This document shows positions 1-28,222 of a stretch of DNA of 33,034 nucleotides, one piece after another. This stretch comes from Pyxidicoccus fallax (lineage in GTDB: Bacteria; Myxococcota; Myxococcia; Myxococcales; Myxococcaceae). The notes below the pieces were generated by a model, which worked only from the letters and a program-made list of their open reading frames with translations, did not search any database and was not told where the DNA came from. Where the stretch lies: NCBI RefSeq assembly GCF_012933655.1, contig NZ_JABBJJ010000120.1, positions 1-33,034 of the forward strand, given 5' to 3'. Every line of letters starts with the position of its first letter. The first letter of the stretch is position 1. Made by a program: the position numbers and the translations under genes.

Positions 1-19553
<19,553 letters not shown>

Positions 19554-19557
<4 letters not shown>

Positions 19558-22500
19558 GTGAGTTGCTCGAAGGCCTCGTCAATCAGTTGTTCCGACAGGT
19601 CCGCCGCCATCGCCTCGATCTCGGCATCCGAGGGGTTCGTATCGACCACCTCGGGGCGAGGCGGCGTCACGGGAGCGGGCGTCTCGCGCTTGTCCGCCGC
19701 CAGGTGGCGGCTGAGCGCGATGACCGTCGGGTACTTCCAGAGCTGCGCGACTGGCAGGGTGATGCGGAGCGCCGCCTCGAGGCGGTTGCGCAGCTCCAGC
19801 CCCATCAGCGAGTCCATGCCGAGCGTGGTGAGCGGCGCCTCCACGTCGAGCCGGTCCTCGGCGATGTGCAACACCTGCGAGACCTCCTTGCGGATGACGT
19901 CCTGCAGGATGGCCGCACGCGCGGCGGGCTCGGCCGAGGCGAGCCGCGTGAGCAGCTCGCTGTCACCCGCCGCCCCGGTGTCCTGGGTGCGCTGCGCGGC
20001 GAGCAGCCGGGACAGCCTTGGCGAGGTCGCCGCCGCCACGTTGAACGCCACCCACTGACGCAGGTTGAGCGGCGCCACGCCGGACTGGGCGCGGTTGCTC
20101 TCCAGCAGGCGCGCCAGCGCCGCCAGGCCTTCGTCCGGAGTGAGGTTCCGCATGCCACGGGCCTCGAGCCGGGCGCCACGATTGTCCTGCGCGGCGGCCA
20201 GGCCCACTTCGGAGAACGCGCCCCAGTCGATGCTGAGCGCGGGCAGTCCTTCGGCCCTGCGGTGGTGGGCCAACGCGTCGAGGAACGTGTTCGCCGCGGC
20301 GTAGTTGCCCTGTCCCGGCGAGCCCAGGAGTCCCGCCACCGACGAGTACATGACGAAGAAGGACAGCGGCGCCTCGCGGGTCAGCTCGTGCAGGTGCAGG
20401 GCACCCAGGACCTTGGGCGCCATGACCTCGCGGAACCGCTCCACGCTCTGCTGCGCCAGGAGGCCGTCGACCAGGAGGCCGGCGGCATGAATCACGCCGC
20501 GCAGCGGCTGCTCCGGGCTGGAGACCTCGTCGAGGAGCCGCGCCAGCTGCGCGCGGTCCGCGACGTCCACCTTCGCCACCGTGACGCGCGGCCCCTTCGC
20601 GCGCAGCGCGGCGACAGCCGCCTGCTGCTCGGCGCTGGCCGCACCGGAGCGGCCCACCAGCACCAGATGTCCGGCGCCCTTCTCCGCCAGCCACCCGGCC
20701 ACGCTCAGGCCGAGGCCGCCGAGACCGCCGGTCACGAGGTACGTGCCATCCGCCCGGACGAGCGCCTGACGATCGGCCGGAACGTGGATGTCCACATTCG
20801 CGTCGTCCAGCGTGAGCACCACCTTGCCGAGGTGCCGCGCCTGCTCCAGCTTCTGGAAGGCGCTGGTGGCCCGCGAGATGGAGAAGCGCTCCACGCTCGG
20901 TGGCGCGAACACGCCCCGGGCCATCAGGTCCATCACCTCGCGAAGGAGCGCGCCGAAGCGCGCCGGGCGCAGCTCGGCCAGGCCCGCGAGGTCGATGGCG
21001 CTGTACGTGAGGCTCTTCTGGAAGTGGGCACCGGCCACCTCGTTGCCGCGCCTGCCGACCTCGATGAAGCGGCCCTCGGGCGCGAGCGCCGACAGGCTCG
21101 CGTCGGTGGCCTCACCGGACGGCGAGTTCAGCACGATGTCGACGCCGTCCCCGCCGGTCGCCGCCAGCACCTCGGCGGCGAGGCCAGGCGCGTGGGAGTC
21201 CATCACGTGCATGAGGCCCTGCTCGCGCAGCCAGGCCCGCTGCGCTTCCGTGCCGGCCGTGACGAACACCTCGGCCCCGACGTGGCGGCCCACCTGCACC
21301 GCGGCCTGCCCGAGGTCGTCGGCCGCCGCGTGGATGAGCACGCGCTCACCCTTTCGCAGCCGGCCCACCTGGACGAGTCCGTACCAGGCCGTCAGGAAGG
21401 CCATGGGAAGCGCCTGCTCCGCGCTCAGCGAACCGGGACGGGGCACCACCCGCCGCGCATCCACGGTGACGTGGGTGCCGATGCTGAACGGCGCGACCGC
21501 CACCACCTCCTGGCCCACCTGGAAGCCCTCGACGCCCTCACCCACGGCGACGACCTGGCCCGCGCACTCACCGCCCAGCGAGACGGGGCCGTCCCCCTGA
21601 CGAGGCGCGGTGCCCAGCGCCTTCATGACGTCCAGGAAGCCGAGGCCCGCCACGGTGACGGCGAGCTCCACCTCGCCCGCGCGCGGAGCACGACGCTCCA
21701 TGGCCCGGGGGACCAGACGTTCCAGCGCTCCGGGCTGTTCGATTTCGAGCCGGAAGGACCGTCCACCGGCCGGCTCGACCTTCTCCTGCCGCGAGGACTC
21801 GAGGACCGGATGCGCGAGCCGCGCGACCCGCCGAGCCCCGCCGCGCAGCGCGATTTCCTCTTCCGAGTCGTCAGCCAGCAGCTCGGCGCGCAGGGCCAGG
21901 GCCTCGTCCGCCGGAGCGGCGGGGTCGAGGTCCACGCGGGCACACCGCAGCTCCGCATGCTCCAGCGCGATGACGCGCCCCAGGCCGATCAGCGGCGCCT
22001 GGGCCAGGGCCATCTTCCCCTGGCCGACCGCCTGCGCCCCGCGGGTCACAATCCACAGCCGCGGCGTGTCGCGGAAGCCCATGCCGGTGATGGCCTGCAC
22101 GGTGCCCAGCACGCTGTCGTAGCCACGCACGAGCGCCGCCTCGACCATCTCGTTCCGGGTGTCGAGCCCGCCCAGGTGCACCACCCCCGTCGGGGCCTGG
22201 CCACCGAAGGCCGTCGTGAGCAACCCGCGCACGCCCTCGACGCCCAGGTCGCTGGCGGCCAGCTCGACGGAATGACCGGCCTCCCGCAGCCCCGTGCGCA
22301 GCGCGTCGCCGAGCGCTCCGCCCTCACCGAGCAGCAGCCAGCGGCCCGCCGTGAGCCGGGGCGCGGGAACGTCCGAGCGCTCCCAGTCCGTCTCCAGCAG
22401 CACATCGTCCTGGACGCGGCCACGCCCGGTGCTCGACAGCCGCTGCACCACGAGCCCGGAGACCTCGGCCACCGTCGCGCCACGGCCATCGACGATGAGC

Positions 22501-25500
22501 AGGTCCGCGCGACGCTGGTGGGCCGCCGTGGGCCCCCGCCGCGAGACGCGCGCCCGGCACCACAGCTCTCCCGACGGCTGCCGCAGGAGCTTCAGGCGCT
22601 CCACCTCCACCGGCACCCACGGCGTCGAGCCGTCATCGTCGGCGAAGCAGGCGACCACCATCTGGAAGCAGGCGTCGAGCAGCGCGGGGTGCATCCGGTA
22701 CGGCGACGCATCACCCGCCGCCTCCGGCAGCCGCACCCGGCCCAGCGCCTCGCCGTCGCGGTGCCACACCTCGGCCATGCCCTGGAAGGCCGGCCCGTAC
22801 TCCAGCCCCGCCGTCCGCAGCGCCGGGTAGAGGGTCTCCGGCGACACGCTCGCCCCGAGCCGGGCCCGCAGCGCGTCCACGTCGAGCGCCTCGGCGGCGT
22901 CACCCTGCTCCACCTTCCGCACCGTTCCCCGGGCGTGCACCGTCCACGCGGCACGGCTTCCCGCCTGGCTGGCCACCTGGAAGCGGAGGCGTCCCGGCTG
23001 CTCCTCGGTCGCCACGACCTGCACCGGCGTCGCGCCCTCGTCGGCGAAGGCCAGCGCCTGCAGGAAGGCCACGTCGGAGACCTGGAGCGGACCGGTGCCC
23101 AGGGCGTCACTCCCGCAGGAGAGCGCCATCTCCAGGTACGCCGCGCCCGCCAGCACCACGGCCCCCTGGACGCGATGGTCCCCGAGCCAGGGCAGCCGGT
23201 CCTGCTCCAGGGACGTCTCCCACAGGCGCAGGCCCGCCTGGGTCGACACCGTCTGCGCCACGCCGAGCAGCGGATGGCCCCCCGCGTGGCCGCGGCCCTG
23301 CCGCGCCGCAGGGGTGTTCGCCGCGGCGTCAATCCAGTACCGCTGCCGCTGCCAGGGATAGGTCGGCAGGCCCACACGACGGCCGCCGGCCGCGAAGAGG
23401 CGCTCCCAGGTGATGGGATGGCCCTGGACCCACAGCTTGCCAAGGGACTCCATCAGCTCGGGGAGCTCGTCCTGACCGCGGCGCAGCGAGCCCACCGCGA
23501 CGCCCGGACGCTCCACCGACTGGCGGATCTCCTCCACCGCCGGCACCAGCAGCGGGTGCGGGCTCATCTCCACGAACAGCCCGTGGCCCTCGTCCAGCAG
23601 CGCCTGCACCGCCTGCGCGAAGCGCACCGGCTGCCGCACGTTGTCCGCCCAGTAGCCCGCCAGCAGCTCGGGGCCGGCAATCGTCGCGCCCGTCACCGTC
23701 GACCGCATGGCGAGGGTCGCCGTCTGGGGCTTCAGCGACGCGAGCGCCGCGAGCAGGTCCTCGCGCAGCGCCTCCACCTGCGGGCTGTGGCTCGCCACGT
23801 CCACCTTCACCCGCCGGCAGAACACGCCCTTCGCCTCGAGGGCGGAGAGCACCTGCCCGAGCGCCGCCGGCTCACCGGACAGCACCGTCGACCGCGGGCC
23901 ATTGCTCACGGCCACGCTCAGCCGGTCCTCGTACCCCACGAGCGCCGCCTCGGCGTCGGCGAGCGACAGCTCGACCAGCGCCATCTCGCCCTGGCCGCTG
24001 ATGCGCCGCAGCAGCACGCTGCGGCGGCAGATGATGGCCACCGCGTCTTCCAGCGACAGCGCGCCGGCCACGTACGCCGCCGCCACCTCGCCCATGCTGT
24101 GGCCCACCACCGCGTCGGGCTCCACGCCCCACGAGCGCCACAGGGCCGCGAGCGCCACCGCCATCGCGAACAGCGCCGGCTGCACCACGTCGATGCGGCC
24201 CAGCTGCGAGCTGCCCTCGTCCGCCGCCAGCTCCTTCAGCAGCGACCAGCCGGCCTCGGCCTGGATGGCCTTGTCACACGCCTCCAGTGCCGCGCGGAAG
24301 ACGGGCTCCTCCGCCAGCAGCTTGCGGCCCATGCCTGGCCACTGCGAGCCCTGGCCCGGGAAGACGAACACCACTTTTGGCAGCGACGTCGGCGCCACCC
24401 GGCCGCGCACCGCGCCTGGAGGCGTCTGCCCCTGCCCCGCCGCTTCCATCGCCGCCTGCAAGCCGGCACGCGAGGTCGCGCTGATGGCGAGCCGGTGCTC
24501 CAGCGCGCTGCGCGTCGTCGCCAGGCTGAAGGCCACGTCCTCCAGCTTCAGCTCCGGATTCGCCGAGAGGTGCGCCGACAGCTGCGCCGCCTGGCTGTCC
24601 AGGGCCGCCGCGGACTGCGCGGAGAGGACCACGAGCCGCGCCGACGGTTCCGTGATGCCTTCCGCGGCCGGGGCGTCCAGCCGGAGCGGCACTCCCGCTG
24701 TCACCAGCGCGCCCGACGCCGCGAGCAGCGACTTGCGCTCGCCATCGTCGCGCCGCGCGGACGCCACCACCCTGCCCTGGCGCCCCTCGCGGGCCAGGGT
24801 CTGCTCCACCACCTGCGTCAGCACCGCGTGCGGGTCGACCTCGATGAAGACCTCGAAGCCCTCCGAGGCGAGCCGCCGCACGGTCTGCGCGAAGAGCACG
24901 GGCTCTCGCAGGTTGCGCGCCCAGTACGCGCCGTTCAGCTCCTCGCCGCCGAGCGGCGCCGCCGTCACCGTGGAGTAGAACGTGGTGCTCGCGTGCTGGG
25001 GCGCGACGCCCGCGAGCAGCTGCCGCAGCTCCGGCAGCAGCGAGTCGATCTGCGGGCTATGGGACGCGTAGTCCACGCGCACCTGCCGACACGAAACGCC
25101 GCGAGCCGGCAGCGCGGCGAGCAGCTCCTGCAGCGCGGCCTCCTCGCCGGCGACCACGGTGGTCTCGGGGCCGCTGCTGACCGCGACGACGAGCCGCCCG
25201 TCATAGGGCGCCAGGGCCTCGGTCGTGGCCTCGAACGACAGGCCCACCACCGCCATGCCACCCCCGCGCGCCGCGTCCACGATGAGCTTGCTGCGCTGGC
25301 AGATGATGCGCGCGGCATCGTCCAGGCCCAGGGCTCCCGCCACGCAGGCGGCGGCCACCTCGCCCATGCTCTGGCCGATGACGGCATCGGGCTCGACGCC
25401 CCGGCTCCGCCAGACGGCGGAGTACGCCAGCTGCATGGCGAAGATGGCCGGCTGCACGAAGTCCGTCTGGTCGAAGAGCGCCGCGTCGGACTGCTTTAGC

Positions 25501-27500
25501 CGCTCCAGCAGCGACCAGGGCACGTACTTCCGGAAGGCCTCGTCGCACTGCTCGAGCACCGCGCGTGCCGCGGGCTCCTCCGCGAGCAGCGTCCGCCCCA
25601 TGCCCAGCCACTGCGAGCCGTGGCCGCCGAACATGAAGGCCACGCGAGGCCTCGCCGCCTGGGCGTGCCCCACGGTGATGTCCGTGGACGCCTGCCCCTT
25701 CGCGAAGTCACCGAGCTGCCGGGACAGCTCCTCCAGCGACCGCACCACCAACGACAGCCGCCAGGGCGCGAACTCCGCGGCAACGGACTCCGCGCACACC
25801 GTCTCGAGCGAGCGCCCGTCGTTCGAGCGCAGCGTCTCCACCATGCGCCGCGCCCGGCGCTTCAGGCCCTCCTCGGTCTCCGACGAGAGCAGGAACAGCC
25901 GGGGCTCCTCGAGGGTCGTCGCCTCGAGCACGACGTGGCTGTTCGTGCCGCCGAAGCCGAACGAGCTCACGCCGGCCACGAGCCGCCCCGCCTCCGCTTC
26001 CCAGGGCTCCAGCGTCGACTGCACCTTCAGCCGCAGCGCCTCGAACGGGATGTGCGGATTGGGCTTCTCGAAGTGCAGGCTCGGCGGGAGCGTGCGGTGA
26101 CGCATCGACAGCGCCACCTTGATGAGGCCGGCCATGCCCGCCGCCGCCTCCAGGTGGCCGATGTTCGTCTTCACCGAGCCGATGCGCAGCGGACGCTCCT
26201 CGGGACGCCCCACGCCGAGCACCGCGCCGAGCGCGCCCGCCTCGATGGGGTCTCCGAGCAAGGTGCCGGTACCGTGGGTCTCCACGTACTGCACGTCGGT
26301 GGGCGCGACACCCGCCGAGGCGCACGCGTCGCGCACCACGGCCTCCTGGGCGCGGGGGTTCGGCGCGGTCAGTCCGTTGCTGAACCCGTCGTTGTTCACC
26401 GCGCTGCCGCGAATGACGCAGTAGACGGTGTCGCCGTCGGCGAGCGCGTCCGACAGGCGCTTGAGCACGACGACGCCGCCGCCCTCACCCCGGACGTACC
26501 CGTTGGCGCGGGCGTCGAAGGCCTTGGAGCGGCCATCCGGAGCCATGGCGCCGAACTTCGTCATCGCGATGGTGCTCTCGGGCGCGAGCAGCAGGTTGAC
26601 GCCGCCGGCCAGGGCCACGCGCGACTCGCCGGACAGCAGGCTCTGCCGCGCCAGATGCACCGCCACGAGCGAGGACGAGCACGCCGTGTTGACGGCGAGG
26701 CTCGGCCCGGTCAGCCCGAGCGAGTACGAGACGCGGGCCGCCACGATGCTCAGGTCCTGCCCCACGGCCGTGTGCTGGGCAATCCGCTTCTCGTCGTGGG
26801 TGACCAGCCGGCCGTAGTCCGTCCACATCGCCCCGAAGAACACGCCCGTGGCGGTGTCCTTCAGGCTGGACGGTCCGATGCCGGCGTCCTCCAGCGCCTC
26901 CCAGGACAGCTCCATCATCAGCCGCTGCTGGGGGTCCATCTGGACCGCTTCCCTGGGCGCGATGGAGAAGAAGGGCGCGTCGAAGCCGTCGACGCTGTTG
27001 AGGAAGCCGCCCCAGCGGGTGCTCAGCTTCCCGGGGGCCGCGGGGTCGTCGGAGAAGAACGTCTCCAGGTCCCACCGCTCCTTGGGGACCTCGGTGATGA
27101 CGTCGAGGCCGTTGCGCAGCAACTGCCAGTACGCGCCGGGAGAGCTCGCGCCACCAGGGAACCGGCACGCGATGCCGACGATGGCGATGGGCTCGTTCGA
27201 CGCCACTGGCGCCTGCCGGGCCTCACCGGGCGCCACGCCGCCCTCACCGCTCAGGTGGCGGGCCAGGGCCTCGATGGTCGGGTACTCCCAGAGCAGCGTG
27301 GACGAGAACGGGCGGCCGAGCTCCGTGGACAGCTCCGCGAGCAGCCCCATCGCGCCCAGCGAATCCACGCCGTTGCTACTGAATCGCTTGCGCACGTCGA
27401 TGGAGTGGTGCTCCACCTTCCGCCGCTCGGCGATACGTGAGACGAGCCACTCCGCGATGGCCGCGCTGCTTGCCTGCCCCAGCTTGGAGTCAGCGGTCAT
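19554..27500 (-). CDS. Type I modular polyketide synthase, first subunit (PKS-A): loading ACP plus module 1 with tandem AT domains
   Basis: This 2648-residue protein starts the assembly line. Domains: loading ACP 10-85 (Ser47 in GVDSL), KS 101-530 (Cys274, His409, His449), a first AT 620-910 (Ser711 in GQSMG, YASH 811-814), a second AT 1040-1340 (Ser1135 in GHSMG, VASH 1235-1238), DH 1405-1690 (His1442, Asp1609), ER 1915-2235, KR 2250-2430 (Ser2387, Tyr2400, Asn2404), ACP 2530-2600 (Ser2564) and an acidic docking tail. By analogy with myxobacterial loading architectures, the first AT probably charges the N-terminal ACP with the starter and the second supplies the extender. I chose the ATG at 27500 because GAGG lies 6 bases upstream. 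The same frame stays open to an ATG at 27611, and another ATG is at 27524, but neither shows a comparable ribosome site. The ER looks degenerate (DDLG, GRRG) and DH has Ala1451 for the motif Pro; the KS keeps its Cys, so it is not a KSQ decarboxylase. Confidence 0.96.
19701..27473 (-). other. Loading unit and PKS module 1: ACP-KS-AT-AT-DH-ER-KR-ACP
   Basis: Approximate domain bounds in bases: KS 27200-25911, first AT 25643-24771, second AT 24383-23481, DH 23288-22431, ER 21758-20796, KR 20753-20211, ACP 19913-19701. The loading AT has GGHGSQ where extender ATs have GQGSQ, and it keeps an Arg in QRSKL. Its YASH motif resembles methylmalonyl ATs, so its substrate is uncertain. The second AT (GHSMG, VASH) should take methylmalonyl-CoA. 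The KR carries LVD in place of LDD, keeping the second Asp, so a B-type (D-hydroxy) outcome is inferred. Because ER looks inactive, the module should hand on a 2-methyl-2-enoyl chain, provided DH works. Confidence 0.8.
23980..24339. repeat. Methylmalonyl-type AT repeat, copy in module 1 (second AT)
   Basis: Partner of 13091-13450. The loading AT of the same protein does not share this tract, consistent with a separate origin and a different substrate. Confidence 0.85.
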
Positions 27501-27524
27501 GACGTACCTCGGTTGATACGTCAT
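27499..27524 (-). promoter_or_regulatory. Hairpin enclosing the PKS-A ribosome-binding site and start codon
   Basis: On the minus strand, ATGACGTA, ten bases, then TACGTCAT form a perfect 8-bp stem. The loop ends in GAGG, the presumed Shine-Dalgarno, and the 3' arm ends with the first two bases of the ATG at 27500-27498. If folded in mRNA it would limit ribosome access. The structure is read directly from the sequence; the regulatory role is inferred. Confidence 0.5.
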
Positions 27525-27545
27525 TGATTGCGCCGCAAACTGCCC

Positions 27546-27582
27546 GGTTTTTCCTAAGTAGCTGATATTCCTCGGAAAAACC
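27546..27582. promoter_or_regulatory. 9-bp inverted repeat in the PKS leader
   Basis: GGTTTTTCC at 27546-27554 and GGAAAAACC at 27574-27582 are perfect inverted arms around a 19-base spacer. The element lies 46-82 bases upstream of the PKS-A start. It could be a protein-binding dyad or an RNA stem in the leader. A similar dyad is at 27888-27927. Confidence 0.4.
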
Positions 27583-27650
27583 ACACAGCAGCCAAGCCCC
27601 AAAATCCCCAACGTCCAGCGTTCGCTTCGTCATCTCGTTTTCGCTCTTTG

Positions 27651-27680
27651 TACATAGACAGCGCGAAGCGGAACTGTCCA
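27651..27680 (-). promoter_or_regulatory. Candidate sigma-70-like promoter of the PKS operon
   Basis: On the minus strand TGGACA (27680-27675) and TATGTA (27656-27651) are separated by 18 bases and would give a leader of roughly 145 bases. AACTGT-N10-ACAGTT (27672-27693) overlaps the -35 box, and GACAG-N12-CTGTC (27657-27678) fills the spacer. These dyads could be operator half-sites. The hexamers are weak matches, so this is a guess supported mainly by position. Confidence 0.3.
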
Positions 27681-27887
27681 TCAGAAAACAGTTTCTTGAC
27701 GCTGACTTCACCCCTGAGCCTTGCAAGCATTCACCGCACGCAAAGCCATACCAGCCGTCTCGCGACTCGCGGACGGATCAGCGTGACGACGGCTGTCACC
27801 GAGGGTGGATCACACTTCACTCAGCGGCGGCCGCGCAGGCAGCGCCCCGAGGGTGTGAGGCCCTACTTTCCCGATACGGAGTGACCC

Positions 27888-27927
27888 GCTTTTCCTGGCT
27901 CGGGCCACATCCCTTTTAAGGAAAAGC
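27888..27927. promoter_or_regulatory. 9-bp inverted repeat in the intergenic region
   Basis: GCTTTTCCT (27888-27896) and AGGAAAAGC (27919-27927) are perfect inverted arms around 22 bases. It resembles the dyad at 27546-27582 in its T-rich/A-rich arms and spacer length, about 340 bases away. Confidence 0.35.
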
Positions 27928-28173
27928 CGAGCTCAACGGTGGGATGAGGAGGGATTAAGCACTCGCAGCCTGATTATGAGAATCGCAATCCATGCGCTTC
28001 TCACTGTCAGTCTGTCTTTTCGATTGGTGAGTCAATTCCTGTCAGGACGCATGGCCGACAGCCGGTGGTGGTGCCGCCCCACTCCACCCTCGTGGCCATG
28101 CCCCGCCGCCAGCGGCTCGATGAACCCGCGCCAGCCCACCCGAAGCATGATGGGAGCGACGAGCGAACGCCTG

Positions 28174-28199
28174 TTCCTCCGCCTGGACGGGCGGAGGAA
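28174..28199 (-). terminator. Terminator-like hairpin behind the VWA gene
   Basis: TTCCTCCGCC and GGCGGAGGAA form a perfect 10-bp stem with a 6-base loop, about 23 bases beyond the VWA stop codon. No T-tract follows, so it may act as a weak or Rho-assisted terminator or as an mRNA 3'-end stabiliser. Confidence 0.5.
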
Positions 28200-28222
28200 G
28201 GCGCTCGAGCTGGGCTGACGCC

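Larger units (their letters stand above)
27501..28222. other. 722-base intergenic region between the PKS operon and the VWA gene
   Basis: No convincing gene was found here. Much of it is noticeably less GC-rich than its surroundings. It holds the PKS start hairpin, the inverted repeats and the candidate promoter described separately. Further dyads are CAGCCGTC/GACGGCTG (27752-27759 and 27788-27795) and GTGAC-N7-GTCAC (27783-27799). It ends with the hairpin behind the VWA gene. Short open frames here lack ribosome sites and coding-like composition. Confidence 0.7.

Noticed and set aside
25911-27200. Possibility that the first KS is a decarboxylating loading KSQ.
   Set aside because: The active-site Cys274 is present in TACSSS, along with both histidines, so it is a condensing KS.
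27501-27611. N-terminal extension of PKS-A to an ATG at 27611 or 27524.
   Set aside because: No ribosome-binding site precedes either ATG, the extra residues match nothing expected before the ACP, and the ATG at 27500 has GAGG at proper spacing. The 27524 start remains possible.
27715-27745. Sigma-54-type -24/-12 promoter on the minus strand near TTGC.
   Set aside because: The GG to GC spacing is off by one and the rest of the consensus is absent.
27648-27884. Plus-strand frame of 78 codons in the intergenic region.
   Set aside because: No ribosome site, no recognisable domain and non-coding-like composition; it overlaps the candidate PKS promoter.
27976-28218. Small plus-strand frame of 80 codons beginning MRIAIHALLTVSLSF, superficially like a signal peptide.
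   Set aside because: No suitably spaced ribosome site, Trp/Pro/Arg-rich noise after the start, and it runs through the hairpin behind the VWA gene.
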